NCBI RefSeq assembly: GCF_019668485.1
Contig: NZ_AP024619.1
Coordinates: 1,363,001 to 1,427,000 of the forward strand
DNA: 64,000 nucleotides
From: Gelria sp. Kuro-4
GTDB taxonomy: Bacteria; Bacillota; DTU030; DUMP01
Direction: 5' to 3'
This document shows, piece after piece, positions 51,259 to 60,938 of the stretch (within the stretch, counting starts at the first letter, position 1; each line of letters opens with the position of its first letter). The notes under the pieces are model-generated. The model saw only the letters and a list, made by a program, of their open reading frames with translations. It did not search any database and had not been told where the DNA came from. Position numbers and translations under genes: made by a program.

Positions 51259-52269
51259 TCAAGGATGAATCAGGATCTTCATGGCGTCCTTGGCCTCGCG
51301 GGCTACGCGCATGGCCTGTGGTGCTTCGCTTAAGGGAAGACGGTGGGAGATTACCGCCGCCACGTCCGGCGAGCTCGCCACCAGCCGGGCCGCGGCCTCG
51401 AAGGCTTGATCTGTATACACCCGCGTGCCGACAATCTCGAGTTCGTTGAAGTTCACTGCCAGGAGGTCCACCGGTGCCGGGTGCTTAAAGACGCCCACCA
51501 CTACCACGCGGCCGCTTACGCGCACAATTTCGGTGGCCAGGGCAGCGGTGGCCGGAACGCCGGCGGCATCGAACACAACATCGGCTCCATCGCCGCCCGT
51601 GAGCGTCAGGACGGCATCTTTGGTGCCTGATCCGCCGTCTACCACAGTGAAGCCGTGTCGGGCGGCAAGGTTACGCCTAAGGTCGCTCGGCTCGGAGACA
51701 ATCACCTGGGCGGCCCCGGCGGCCCGCGCGCTCACCGCCACCAGATACCCGATGGGCCCGCCGCCGAGGACTACCACCTGATCACCCACCTTGACCCCGC
51801 CGCGGTGGACGGCATGCACAGTGACAGCTGCAGGCTCCGTAAGGGCGGCGGTGTCGAGCGGCAGGTCGGGGGGCAGCTTGACGAGTTGGTTGATACCCAC
51901 CTTGACGTATTCGGCAAAGCCGCCGTCGGCGTCGATGCCGCTCAGTCCCAGCTTCTTACAAACGTGGTGCCGGCCGCTGCGGCAAGGGAGGCAACGACCG
52001 CAGTAGAGGAGCGGATTCACGGTCACGTGGTCCCCCACCTTAAACCCGCGGTTGTCCTCACCGGAGAGCGCAGCGATCTCGCCGGCGAATTCGTGACTCA
52101 TGATGAGGGGTGCCTTAGCCCGTGGATGCGTTCCGCTGTAAATCCACATGTCGCTCCCACAGATGCCGGCATACCCGACCTTGATCAAAGCCTCACCGGG
52201 GCCGATCTCCGGCACCGGGACGTCCTCTACGCGAATATCTTCTTTTCCCCAGTAACGCGCAGCGCGCAT
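51259..52269 (-). CDS. Zinc-dependent alcohol/polyol dehydrogenase (MDR family)
   Basis: The protein has 336 residues from ATG 52269. Catalytic zinc site AGICGSDMWIYSG and MSHEFAGEI, structural zinc site CGRCLPCRSGRHHVC, NAD motif VVLGGGPIGYLV. It is a paralogue of the enzyme at 27498. It is the last gene of the long minus-strand operon and probably oxidises or reduces a secondary alcohol of the sugar acid. Confidence 0.92.
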   Translation of the reverse strand: MRAARYWGKEDIRVEDVPVPEIGPGEALIKVGYAGICGSDMWIYSGTHPRAKAPLIMSHEFAGEIAALSGEDNRGFKVGDHVTVNPLLYCGRCLPCRSGRHHVCKKLGLSGIDADGGFAEYVKVGINQLVKLPPDLPLDTAALTEPAAVTVHAVHRGGVKVGDQVVVLGGGPIGYLVAVSARAAGAAQVIVSEPSDLRRNLAARHGFTVVDGGSGTKDAVLTLTGGDGADVVFDAAGVPATAALATEIVRVSGRVVVVGVFKHPAPVDLLAVNFNELEIVGTRVYTDQAFEAAARLVASSPDVAAVISHRLPLSEAPQAMRVAREAKDAMKILIHP

Positions 52270-52294
52270 GTTTCTCCGCTCCTTTTCGCGCGTA

Positions 52295-53065
52295 TCAGAT
52301 GGCGTAGGACAGGTAACCGCCGTCCACGGGCAGCACTATGCCGGTGACGAATTCAGCGGCCGGGGAAGCCAGGAACACTACCGGCCCGACCAGGTCGGTG
52401 GGCTTCCCGTAGCGCCCGAGCGGGGTACGGTCGGTGATGGTTTTTTCTACTTCCGGTTGCCCCAGAAAGGCCTGATTGAGCGGCGTCTTGAACCAACCGG
52501 GGGCAACGGCGTTGACGCGAATCCCATGCTTGGCCCACTCGGCTGCCTGGACCTTGGTGAGCTGGGCCACACCGCCTTTGCTGGCACAATAGACGCCGGA
52601 ACGGGTGATGCCCAGGAAAGACCCCATCGAGGCGAAGTTAATGATGGCGCCCCCGCCCTGGGCCTGCATCTTTGGGGCGACGGCGTTGCTGAAGACGAAG
52701 ATGGCTTTGAGGTTGACGTTCATCACCTTGTCCCATTCGGCCTCGCTAAGCTCGAGCAGGGGTTTCTTGACCAAGGCCCCGGCCATGTTGACCAGGATGT
52801 CGATGTGCCCGAATTCGTCCATCACTTGGTCCACGAACTGTTCCACCTGTTCCCGGTCGGCGGCGTCCACGGAAACGGCTTTGGAGCGGCGCCCCAACTT
52901 CTCGATGGCCGCCGCCACCTCAGCGTTGCGCTCCCGGTTCCGGCTTACGGGGATAACGTCGGCGCCGGCAGCCGCCAGACCAGTGGAGACGGCGGTGCCC
53001 AAGCCACCGCTTCCGCCCACTACTAAAGCCACTTTGCCCGTGAGATCGAATTGGCTTACCGCCAT
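52295..53065 (-). CDS. Short-chain dehydrogenase/reductase (gluconate 5-dehydrogenase/KduD-like)
   Basis: The protein has 256 residues from ATG 53065. NAD motif GGSGGLGTAV, LVNMAGALVKK, catalytic Tyr and Lys in SGVYCASKGG, and APGWFKTPLN. The start GGSGGLG replaces the more usual TGASxGIG. The gene lies 25 bases ahead of the Zn-dehydrogenase and 13 behind the aldolase gene. Confidence 0.92.
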   Translation of the reverse strand: MAVSQFDLTGKVALVVGGSGGLGTAVSTGLAAAGADVIPVSRNRERNAEVAAAIEKLGRRSKAVSVDAADREQVEQFVDQVMDEFGHIDILVNMAGALVKKPLLELSEAEWDKVMNVNLKAIFVFSNAVAPKMQAQGGGAIINFASMGSFLGITRSGVYCASKGGVAQLTKVQAAEWAKHGIRVNAVAPGWFKTPLNQAFLGQPEVEKTITDRTPLGRYGKPTDLVGPVVFLASPAAEFVTGIVLPVDGGYLSYAI

Positions 53066-53078
53066 ACTGATGACCTCC

Positions 53079-53987
53079 TTAGAGTGCCGGCTGCAGAATA
53101 CCTTGTTCTTTCAGCTCGCGCAGGTTTTGCTTCAGGTTTTCCTCTTCGCTGGCGCTGAGAGTTCTAAAGGGCGGGCGCACCCCGGCGAAGGGCAGGCCGC
53201 GCCAGGCGAGGGCGGCGCGGTACGGGGTGATGTAGGGGCCGGCTTTGAGGACGGTGCGGATGCGGTTGATATGGTACTGCAGGGTGCGCGCCTGCTCCAG
53301 GTCGCCTTTTTCCCAAGCGCGGTAAAGGGCCACGCAGGGTTCGGGGAAGACGTTGGCTACGGCGGAGACCACGCCGGCCGCGCCCATCACCAGGGCCGGG
53401 AGAATGAGAGTGTCTGTCCCCACGATGGTGGTGAAACCGGGACCGAGCGCGGCGATGTACTCCTCCAGGCGCGTTAGATCCTTGGAGCTGTCCTTGATGC
53501 CCACGATGTTCCGCGCGCGCTGCCGGAGGCGTGCCACGAAGCCAGGCTTCAGGTCGTTTTTGGCATTGCCCGGTATGTTGTAAAGGTAAAGCGGGAAACC
53601 CGGCACGGCCTCCGCCACCGCGCTGAAGTGGCTTTCCAGCGCGGCCTCGTCGTGGGGGAAGTAGTAGGGGCTGACCACGGCCGCGGCCCGGGCACCGGCG
53701 GCCTGCGCGTAGCGGGTGAGCTCGATGGTCTCAGCGGTGGTGATGGCGCCGGTATGGGCGATGACCGGGACGCGCCCGGCGGCCTGCTCCACCACTGTTT
53801 TAATAACCTGCTTGCGCTCGTCGAGCGTAAGCGCTGGGCCTTCCCCGTTGGTGCCGGTGGGAAAGAGGCCGTGCACGCCCCGGGCAATGAGAAAGTCGAC
53901 GTACTCCCGCAGCGCAGGCAGGTTGACTTCGCCGCCTGTGCCGTACGGGGTGAGCATGGCCACGATGATACCGTGTAGCGGTGTCAT
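53079..53987 (-). CDS. DapA/NanA-family aldolase (predicted 2-keto-3-deoxy sugar-acid aldolase)
   Basis: The protein has 302 residues from ATG 53987. It is a class I pyruvate aldolase of the DHDPS/NAL family: GLFPTGTNGEG at the pyruvate site, Y136 in LYLYNIPG, and Schiff-base lysine K165 in VGIKDSS. The surrounding dehydratase, kinase and dehydrogenases suggest a KDG or related aldolase rather than lysine synthesis. It would release pyruvate and an aldehyde from a 2-keto-3-deoxy acid. Confidence 0.9.
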   Translation of the reverse strand: MTPLHGIIVAMLTPYGTGGEVNLPALREYVDFLIARGVHGLFPTGTNGEGPALTLDERKQVIKTVVEQAAGRVPVIAHTGAITTAETIELTRYAQAAGARAAAVVSPYYFPHDEAALESHFSAVAEAVPGFPLYLYNIPGNAKNDLKPGFVARLRQRARNIVGIKDSSKDLTRLEEYIAALGPGFTTIVGTDTLILPALVMGAAGVVSAVANVFPEPCVALYRAWEKGDLEQARTLQYHINRIRTVLKAGPYITPYRAALAWRGLPFAGVRPPFRTLSASEEENLKQNLRELKEQGILQPAL

Positions 53988-53998
53988 ACTAAGACCTC

Positions 53999-54961
53999 CT
54001 AGTCAGGTAATACTACAGGGTTCGGCGGCGGCGAGCCGGCCAGCACGGCCAGCACGTTCTTCGCCGCCCCGACCCCCATATTGCGGTTGGCTTCATACGA
54101 GTACGCGCCGATGTGCGGCGTAACCACCACGTTGGGGAGCGAAAAGAGGGGATTGTCGGATCCCGGTGGCTCTGCGGCGAAGGCGTCCAGTGCCGCCCCG
54201 GCGAGTTTGCCGCCGCTCAGGGCGCCGGCGAGGGCGGCCTCGTCGACGAGCTCGCCCCGCGCGGCGTTGATCAGGTAAGCCGTGGGCTTCATGAGGGCCA
54301 GCGTGCGGGCGTTGATGAGCTTTTCCGTCTCCGGCACCAGGGGCAGGTGCAGGGAGACGAAGTCGCTCGCCGCGAGCACCTCTTCCAGGGGTGCCCGCTC
54401 CACCCGGTACGCCCGGGCGAAAGCTTCGTCCCAGTGGATGTCGTAGGCCAGGATGCGCATGTCAAAGCCGCGCGCTCGCCGGGCCACGCCCTTGCCGATG
54501 GCTCCTAGACCCAGAATGCCGAGCGTCTTTTGGTAAAGCTCGGGGCCGACGAAGCGCTGCCACTTGCCGCCGCGTACGGCCTGGTCCGCCTGCGGGATGC
54601 GGCGCGTCACGGCCAGGAGCAGGCCGAAAGTGAGGTCGGCCACCGCCTCGCTGTTGGAGTTGGGAACATTGGTCACGGTGACGCCGTGCGCCCGCGCCGC
54701 GGCGAGGTCGATGTTATCAACGCCCACCCCGTGCTTGGCCACGACCTTAAGGTCACGCCCGGCGGCGAAGACCTCCGCCGTGACCGGGTCGACCCCTACG
54801 ATCAGTGCGGCGCAACCCTGCACTTTTTCAGCGAGTTCCTCCGCTGTGAGCGGCCGGCCGGCCGGGTTCAGGACCACCTCATGCCCGGCCGCCTCAAGCA
54901 GCTGGCGCGGCTCGTTGCTGTAGCGGCCAAAGGAGAGGGCGCTGACAAAGATGCGTGCCAT
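53999..54961 (-). CDS. D-isomer-specific 2-hydroxyacid dehydrogenase
   Basis: The protein has 320 residues from ATG 54961. NAD motif GILGLGAIGKGVARRARGF, Arg in LINAARGELVDE, Glu about 30 residues later, and catalytic His in VVTPHIGAYSYEA. It resembles SerA/hydroxypyruvate and 2-ketoaldonate reductases. Being part of a sugar-acid operon makes a 2-keto acid or hydroxypyruvate-type substrate more likely than serine synthesis. Confidence 0.92.
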   Translation of the reverse strand: MARIFVSALSFGRYSNEPRQLLEAAGHEVVLNPAGRPLTAEELAEKVQGCAALIVGVDPVTAEVFAAGRDLKVVAKHGVGVDNIDLAAARAHGVTVTNVPNSNSEAVADLTFGLLLAVTRRIPQADQAVRGGKWQRFVGPELYQKTLGILGLGAIGKGVARRARGFDMRILAYDIHWDEAFARAYRVERAPLEEVLAASDFVSLHLPLVPETEKLINARTLALMKPTAYLINAARGELVDEAALAGALSGGKLAGAALDAFAAEPPGSDNPLFSLPNVVVTPHIGAYSYEANRNMGVGAAKNVLAVLAGSPPPNPVVLPD

Positions 54962-54994
54962 GAAATTGCCTCCTATGCTGAGTCATGCTGTTTG

Positions 54995-56629
54995 TTAAAG
55001 CCGGCGCACTGCACCCTGAGCGGCTTCACCCACATGGGCGGCATAGAGGGCGAGGCAACCACTAAGTTTCCGGCTGGGGGGAGTGAAGCTGGCGCTTCGC
55101 CGCGCCAACTCCTCCGCCGGCACAACCAGGTCCAGCCGCCGCTGGGGGATGTCAATGCTGATACGGTCACCCTCAGCCACCAGCGCCAGCGGCCCGCCGC
55201 CGGCTGCCTCTGGCGAGACATAACCGACGGCTAGGCCGCCGCTCGCCCCGGAGAAACGCCCGTCGGTGACGATGGCGGTGTGCGGCACCAGAGCGAGGAC
55301 CTCGGTGAGCCGGTGGAGCTCCCGCATGCCGGGCCCGCCGCGCGGGCCTTCATAGCGCACCACCACCACATCGCCGCTCTGGATGCGACCCGCCTCGGCC
55401 GCGGCCAGGGCTTCCTCCTGGCTGTTAAACACCCGAGCCGGGCCGGAGAAAACCTGGTCGGCCGCTGCCACCGCTGAAGTCTTTACCACGGCGCCGCCCG
55501 GCGCCAACGTCCCGCTGAGCACGGCGATGCCGCCGCTGGGGGCCAGGGGGTCGTCCAGAGAATGGATAAGGGCCGGGTTCTTGACCTTTCTCCCGGCCAC
55601 GTTTTCCGCCAGGGACTTTCCGGTTACGGTGGAAGCGTTACCCGTAAGGAGCGGAAGAAGCACATGGAGGAGCGCGGGCAGCCCGCCGGCGCGGTGAATG
55701 TCGGCCACTGTGTGCTCAGCGTCGTTCGGCGTTACCGCCACCAGGAAGGGGGTGCGCTCGCTCACCGCCTCAAAGTCGGTGAGTGTAAGTTTCACCCCGG
55801 CCTCGGCCGCAATGGCCGGGAGGTGCAGCACGCTGTTGAGCGAGGCTCCCGTAGCTGAGAGCACCGTAAGGGCATTGAGGAAGGCCGGGCGGGTCAGAAT
55901 GTCGCGCGGGCGTATCCCCGCCGCCACCAAGCGCACCACCTGTTCGCCGCTTTGGCGCGCCAGGTCATAGGCGGCGGCGCTGGCGGCGGGGGTGAGGGCC
56001 ATGTCCGGGAGGGTAAAGCCCAGGGCTTCGGCGAGCATCATCATGGTGTTGGCCGTCCCCAGGAAGGGGCAAGCCCCGGGGCCGGGGTAGTACTCGCGCG
56101 TCCTGGCCACCAGAGCCTCTTCGTCCAGCTCGCCGCGCAAGAAGGCCTGGCGGGCAGCCTTCGATTCACGCGGCGTGATGCACGGCACCATGGGCCCACC
56201 GGGGACGAGGAGGGAAGGGGTATTCAGGCGGGCCGCCGCCATGAGCATGGCAGGGACGATCTTGTCGCAGGAGGCGATGAACACCAACCCGTCAAAGATA
56301 CCATGTGCCCGCACCATGAGTTCGATGGAATCGGCGATGAGCTCCCGGCTGGGCAGCGAATAGCGCATGCCGGCGTGGCCCTGGGCGATGCCGTCGCACA
56401 CGGCGATGGTGTTGAACTCCAGAGGGTAGGCGCCGGCGGCCAGAATCCCCTTTTTAACCCAGGCGGCTACCTCGCGGAGGTGCACGTGCCCGGGAACGAT
56501 CTCGTTCCAGGAGTTGACTACTCCGATGAGGGGCCGGTCCAGGTCGCGGATGTCGATGCCGGTGGACACCAAGTGCCCCTTACAGATGGCACGCTGGAAA
56601 GGGGGCAGCGTAGCGTTTAAGGTGTTCAA
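54995..56629 (-). CDS. IlvD/Edd-family dehydratase (predicted sugar-acid dehydratase)
   Basis: The protein has 544 residues. The start is TTG 56629, whose bases overlap the TGA of the upstream kinase gene, so translation is probably coupled. Cluster cysteines are C78 (AVCDGIAQGH), C121 (IASCDKIVP) and C187 (GACPFLGTANT). The N-terminal site reads NSWNEIVPGHVHLR, the form found in the oxygen-labile 4Fe-4S dihydroxy-acid dehydratase of E. coli rather than the 2Fe-2S form with Cys at this point. The context of a sugar-acid kinase, aldolase and TRAP importer points to a sugar acid, not branched-chain amino acids. Confidence 0.88.
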   Translation of the reverse strand: MNTLNATLPPFQRAICKGHLVSTGIDIRDLDRPLIGVVNSWNEIVPGHVHLREVAAWVKKGILAAGAYPLEFNTIAVCDGIAQGHAGMRYSLPSRELIADSIELMVRAHGIFDGLVFIASCDKIVPAMLMAAARLNTPSLLVPGGPMVPCITPRESKAARQAFLRGELDEEALVARTREYYPGPGACPFLGTANTMMMLAEALGFTLPDMALTPAASAAAYDLARQSGEQVVRLVAAGIRPRDILTRPAFLNALTVLSATGASLNSVLHLPAIAAEAGVKLTLTDFEAVSERTPFLVAVTPNDAEHTVADIHRAGGLPALLHVLLPLLTGNASTVTGKSLAENVAGRKVKNPALIHSLDDPLAPSGGIAVLSGTLAPGGAVVKTSAVAAADQVFSGPARVFNSQEEALAAAEAGRIQSGDVVVVRYEGPRGGPGMRELHRLTEVLALVPHTAIVTDGRFSGASGGLAVGYVSPEAAGGGPLALVAEGDRISIDIPQRRLDLVVPAEELARRSASFTPPSRKLSGCLALYAAHVGEAAQGAVRRL

Positions 56630-58161
56630 TGGCAGGCACTCTCCTTGTTCTCCCGCTCGCGGAAGCGGGCCAGGGCGGCGAATTCGTCCTGGAGCTTGAA
56701 GTAGATGCTGGTGTAAAGGGCGTAAAGCTCCTGGTAGAGGGTGTGGTTTTCCGGATCCGGCTCATAAGCGGCGTTGATGCTGACAAGCTGCGCCGCTGCC
56801 TTGAGGTCCGGCAGGGCACCGACGGCGATGAGCGCCAGGAGGGCGGCTCCCAGGGCCGAGCCCTCGGATACGGTGGGGACGTACACCCTCCTCCCAAACA
56901 CATCGGCCATGATCTTAAGCCACAGGGCCGAGCGGGCGAAGCCGCCCGAGGCGCGCACCTCGCGCGCCGGGCCGGCCAGCTCCTCGAGCGCCTGGAAAAT
57001 GCTGTACATGCGGTAGGTGATGCCTTCCATGGTGGCACGGGCCAGGTGGGCGGCCGTGTGTTCCAGGCCCAACCCGAAGACGATGCCGCGCGCATCGGCA
57101 TTCCAGTAAGGGCTGCGTTCGCCGCTGTGGAAGGGGAGGAAGATGATGCCGGCTGAACCGGGCGGCACCCGGGCAGCGGCCGTGTTCAGGGCATCGTAGG
57201 AACGCAAGGCGTCGGGAACAAAGCCATCGCGCAGCCAGCGATAGACGATGCCGCCGTTGTTGATGGCCCCGCCCAGGAGCCAGCAGTCTTCGGTAAGGTG
57301 GTAACACCAGGTCCGGCCTTTGGGGTCTACCCGGGGCACGGGCGAGGCCAGGCGGACGGCGCCGCTGGTTCCGATCATGGCGGTAAGAATGCCGGGTGTG
57401 ACGCCTCCTGTCCCCAAGCTGGAGAGGGCGCCGTCACCGGCGCCGATCACCCAGGGTACGCCGGGAGGAAGTCCGGTAGCCGCGGCCCACTCCGGCGAGA
57501 GTTCGCCCAGGACGGTCTTTGTGGGAACAAGTTTCGACAGCCGTTCCGGCCCGATGCCCAGGGCGGTCAAGACGTCGTCGTCGTATGTCAGCTTCTCTTC
57601 ATTGAGCAGCCCGCTTCCGGAGACAACGGAGTAGTCCACCCACGGCAGGCCAAAGAGGCGGGTGATGATATACTCCTTGAGCGAAACGAAGCGGGCCGTC
57701 CGGGCGAAAAGTTCGGGCTCGTTGGCGTGCCACCAGGCGATTTTCCCCGGGAGATACATGGGGTGAAGGGGACAGCCCGTGCGCGCGTACCACGCCCGGG
57801 CGGCAGGATCCTTTTTCCACGCGTTAACGATCTGGGTGCTGCGACTGTCGGCCCAAGGCAGGCAATTGGCCAGGGGCCGGCCGTCTTTTCCGAGGGGCAA
57901 GACGCTATGGAACACGGAGCTTAAGCCCACCGCCAGCGGCCGGTAGCCGTGCTCAGCTAAACGTGCGGTTAAATCCTTAAGGGCTTTAATGACGGCCGCC
58001 AGGACCACCTCCGGGTCCTGCTCCGCCCACCCCAGCCGTGGATAGGAAAGCGGGTACTCCTCGGCTTGACTGAAGAGCAGGCGGCCGCCCAGGTCAAAGG
58101 CGGCGGCACGGCTGCTGCCCGTACCGATGTCGATGCCGATGGCGCATTCGCGTTGGGACAC
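56626..58161 (-). CDS. FGGY-family carbohydrate kinase (gluconokinase/xylulokinase-like)
   Basis: The protein has 511 residues from ATG 58161. ATP and sugar sites: IGIDIGTGSSRAAAFD, VGLSSVFHSVLPL, PWADSRS, IGAGDGALSSLGTGG with the catalytic Asp, IGTSGAVRL, and FLPFHSGERSPYW. The pattern best fits gluconate kinases of the FGGY family. It probably phosphorylates the imported sugar acid or a reduced form. Its stop overlaps the dehydratase start. Confidence 0.9.
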   Translation of the reverse strand: MSQRECAIGIDIGTGSSRAAAFDLGGRLLFSQAEEYPLSYPRLGWAEQDPEVVLAAVIKALKDLTARLAEHGYRPLAVGLSSVFHSVLPLGKDGRPLANCLPWADSRSTQIVNAWKKDPAARAWYARTGCPLHPMYLPGKIAWWHANEPELFARTARFVSLKEYIITRLFGLPWVDYSVVSGSGLLNEEKLTYDDDVLTALGIGPERLSKLVPTKTVLGELSPEWAAATGLPPGVPWVIGAGDGALSSLGTGGVTPGILTAMIGTSGAVRLASPVPRVDPKGRTWCYHLTEDCWLLGGAINNGGIVYRWLRDGFVPDALRSYDALNTAAARVPPGSAGIIFLPFHSGERSPYWNADARGIVFGLGLEHTAAHLARATMEGITYRMYSIFQALEELAGPAREVRASGGFARSALWLKIMADVFGRRVYVPTVSEGSALGAALLALIAVGALPDLKAAAQLVSINAAYEPDPENHTLYQELYALYTSIYFKLQDEFAALARFRERENKESACH

Positions 58162-58173
58162 AGGTCTTCCCCC

Positions 58174-59049
58174 TTAGTAGCGCTTAAGCGCGATACCCTG
58201 GCGAATCTTATCGATGGCGGTCAGGCTCTCTTCCTGGCGCTGGAGCGAAATTCCCACCACCAGGAGGTCGATGAGGCAGAGCTGGGCGATGCGCGCCGCC
58301 GTGGCCTCGCTACGGAAGGTGGTCTCCCGTGCCGAGACCACCAGGCTTATATCGGCAACCTTGGTGATGGGCGACTTCATGTAGCTGGTGATGCAAATGG
58401 TGGTGGCGCCCACCGCCTTAGCTGCTTTGAGCGATTCAATGGTGTCCTTGGTGCTGCCGCTGTGCGAGATCCCGACGGCAACATCCTCGGGTGTGAGAAG
58501 GCTCGCCGAGATGATGGCCATGTGCGGGTCGTTGTACGCGGCCGAAACCAGGCCCGTCTTAAAGAACTTGTGATGGGCGTCCAGGGCGACAAAGCCGGAG
58601 GAGCCCGAGCCGTAAAAGTCGATCTTACGGGCGCGCAGCATGGCCTTGAGCGCTCTATCCACCTCATGGAGAGGAAGGATTTTCAGGGTATCCGCCAGGC
58701 TCTGCCGGGCGCTCTCAAAGACCTTGTGCGCAACGATAGGAAGGTCGTCGTCTGCCGAGACCTCTTCGTGGATGCTCTTTAATGGCTCCACCAAGTCGCG
58801 CGCCAGCGCAATCTTAAGGTCCTGAAAGCCGTTGTAGCCGAGTTTCTTGCTCAGGCGGACAATGGTAGCCTCCGCCACGCCGCACTGGTCGGCCAGCTCG
58901 GTGATGGTCATGTGGATTATTTCCTGGGGATTGTCGAGCATCCAGGCCGCCGCCCGCGCCTCCGCCTGCTTGAGGGAGGGAAAAACGCTGCGCAGGCGGA
59001 CCAGGGTACCGCCGCTGCTGGCGTGCTCAGAATACTTCAGGTCAAGCAT
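58174..59049 (-). CDS. RpiR-family (MurR/HexR-like) transcriptional regulator
   Basis: The protein has 291 residues from ATG 59049. N-terminal helix-turn-helix (ITELADQCGVAEATIVRLSKKLGYNGFQDLKI) and a C-terminal SIS domain (KIDFYGSGSSGFVALDAHHKF, GISHSGSTKDTIESLK) that binds a phosphorylated sugar. It lies inside the operon, between the TRAP and enzyme genes, and is likely its local regulator. Confidence 0.94.
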   Translation of the reverse strand: MLDLKYSEHASSGGTLVRLRSVFPSLKQAEARAAAWMLDNPQEIIHMTITELADQCGVAEATIVRLSKKLGYNGFQDLKIALARDLVEPLKSIHEEVSADDDLPIVAHKVFESARQSLADTLKILPLHEVDRALKAMLRARKIDFYGSGSSGFVALDAHHKFFKTGLVSAAYNDPHMAIISASLLTPEDVAVGISHSGSTKDTIESLKAAKAVGATTICITSYMKSPITKVADISLVVSARETTFRSEATAARIAQLCLIDLLVVGISLQRQEESLTAIDKIRQGIALKRY

Positions 59050-59100
59050 TTGGCTCCACCTTCTTCCTAAGAAACCCTGCGAATTTACCTTTTGCCTCCG

Positions 59101-60375
59101 TTAGGAGAACAGGGCGGGGATAAAGAGAATGGTCTTCGGGAAGTACGTGATAAGAAAGAGGACCAGTATTAGAACCACTACAAACGGCATTACGCGGCGC
59201 GAAAGCTGGATGATACTCAAGTTGCTGAGGCCGCACCCCACGTAAAGGACCGTACCCACCGGTGGAGTTAGGAGGCCGATGCACAGGTTGAACACCATGA
59301 CCACGCCGAAGTAGAGCGGGTCAAGGCCGAGGCTCTTGACAAGAGGAATCAAAATCGGGGCCAGGATCAGCATAGCCGGGGTGAGATCCATGACAGCTCC
59401 CACCAAGAGCAGGAAGATGTTGATGATGAACATCACGACCAGGGGATCCCTCGAGATGGAGGTGATCAGCTCACCGATGCTCTGGGGGATTCGCCCGACG
59501 GTGATCATAAAGGCGGCGGCGCTGGCGGTGGCACAAACGAACACCACCACGGCCGTGTTGATGGCGGAGTTGGCCAGAATGTCCGGCAGGTCTTTAAGTT
59601 TTAGCTCACGGTAAACGAATACCGTGACGAAAAAGGCATAGGCTACGGCCACTACGGCAGCTTCTGTCGGCGTAAAGATGCCTAGGAGAATTCCGCCCAG
59701 GATGATGAAGGGCATTACCAAGGCCCAACTGGCCGAAAGAGTGCTGCGCAGGAGCTGCCTAAAGCTGGGGCGTTTCTTCACGGGATAATTGCTACCGCGT
59801 GCGTGAAAGAACCAAAAGGCCATCAAGGCCAATCCCATGATAACGCCGGGGACAATCCCGCCTAAGAATAATTTAATGATCGACACACCGCCGATGACAC
59901 CGTAAAGGATCATGGGCATGCTGGGCGGGATGATGGGCCCTGTACAGCCGGCGGCACAAATAAGCGCGGCGCTACGGTCTTCGGCATAACCTTCCTCTTT
60001 CATCACGGGGTAAAGGATGGAACCTACGGCGGCGGTATCGGCCACGGCTGTACCGGACACGCCGGCAAAAATCATGCTGGCTACCACAGTCACATAACCT
60101 AAGCCACCGCGCACGTGCCCGACCAGGTCGTTAGCGAACTGGACAATACGGCGGGACATCCCGCCGGCGTTCATTAGTTCGCCGGCCAGCATAAAGAACG
60201 GAATGGCCATCAAGGTGTAATTGTTGGCGCCGGCCAGCATGTGCTGGACCAAAATCTCAGGCTGTACCATACCTTTGAAATACATGAGCGCAATGGCACT
60301 CATGGCCAATGAAAAGGCCACAGGTACGCCGACAAGAAGCAGACCAAAAAGACTTCCGAGAAAAACTGCTAGCAT
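59101..60375 (-). CDS. TRAP transporter large permease (DctM)
   Basis: The protein has 424 residues from ATG 60375 with about twelve membrane segments: YTLMAIPFFMLAGELMNAGG, FAGVSGTAVADTAAVGSILYPVM, IIPPSMPMILYGV, TPTEAAVVAVAYAFF. The RpiR gene follows 51 bases later on the same strand. Confidence 0.95.
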   Translation of the reverse strand: MLAVFLGSLFGLLLVGVPVAFSLAMSAIALMYFKGMVQPEILVQHMLAGANNYTLMAIPFFMLAGELMNAGGMSRRIVQFANDLVGHVRGGLGYVTVVASMIFAGVSGTAVADTAAVGSILYPVMKEEGYAEDRSAALICAAGCTGPIIPPSMPMILYGVIGGVSIIKLFLGGIVPGVIMGLALMAFWFFHARGSNYPVKKRPSFRQLLRSTLSASWALVMPFIILGGILLGIFTPTEAAVVAVAYAFFVTVFVYRELKLKDLPDILANSAINTAVVVFVCATASAAAFMITVGRIPQSIGELITSISRDPLVVMFIINIFLLLVGAVMDLTPAMLILAPILIPLVKSLGLDPLYFGVVMVFNLCIGLLTPPVGTVLYVGCGLSNLSIIQLSRRVMPFVVVLILVLFLITYFPKTILFIPALFS

Positions 60376-60391
60376 CCCATCACCCCGCTGA

Positions 60392-60856
60392 TTACTTGTG
60401 CGCGAAAAGATCCAGGGTCTGTTTGACGAGGACGATAATCATCAAAAGGGCGCTGAAAGGAAGAACGGCATTGATGTACCCGTATGGTATGTGGGTGGCC
60501 GGTGCGGGCCAGGGTACTGTGGTAAGGTAGTACTTGTAGCCGCCGTAGACCACGAACCACAGAGTTACTGCTGTTACGAGATTGGCCAATAAAAGCACGT
60601 AGCGGCGGGCACCCACCGGCAAAGCATTGATCAAGATGTCGAGGCCCAGGTGCCGGCTGCGCAGAAGCGCCAGGACTGCACCCAGGAAGACAAGCCAAAC
60701 AAAAGCAAAAAGGGCGATCTCCTCAGACCACGCAAACGCCCGTTGAAAAACGTAACGCGCTACCACATTACCAAAAACGATGATGGACATGCCTGCCAAA
60801 AGTGTCCCGCAGAACAGCTCAAGGAAACGGTTAATGGCAGCCAGGATGCGGGTCAT
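60392..60856 (-). CDS. TRAP transporter small permease (DctQ)
   Basis: The protein has 154 residues from ATG 60856 and four membrane segments, with WSEEIALFAFVWLVFLGAVLALLRSRHLGLDIL read in parts as the DctQ pattern. The DctM gene follows 16 bases later. Confidence 0.93.
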   Translation of the reverse strand: MTRILAAINRFLELFCGTLLAGMSIIVFGNVVARYVFQRAFAWSEEIALFAFVWLVFLGAVLALLRSRHLGLDILINALPVGARRYVLLLANLVTAVTLWFVVYGGYKYYLTTVPWPAPATHIPYGYINAVLPFSALLMIIVLVKQTLDLFAHK

Positions 60857-60888
60857 ACCTTCTGTCCTCCTCGACAGGGTGCTTGAAT

Positions 60889-60924
60889 GGGAGGGAAGTG
60901 CAGGCGACCAGACACTTCCCTCCC
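60889..60924 (-). other. Hairpin between dctP and dctQ genes (third TRAP operon)
   Basis: GGGAGGGAAGTG (60889-60900) pairs perfectly with CACTTCCCTCCC (60913-60924), 12 bp with a twelve-base loop, no T tract on the minus strand. It lies 14 bases past dctP. The GGGAGGG arm is shared with the hairpin at 39514. Confidence 0.75.
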
Positions 60925-60938
60925 TGCCTGACTATCTC

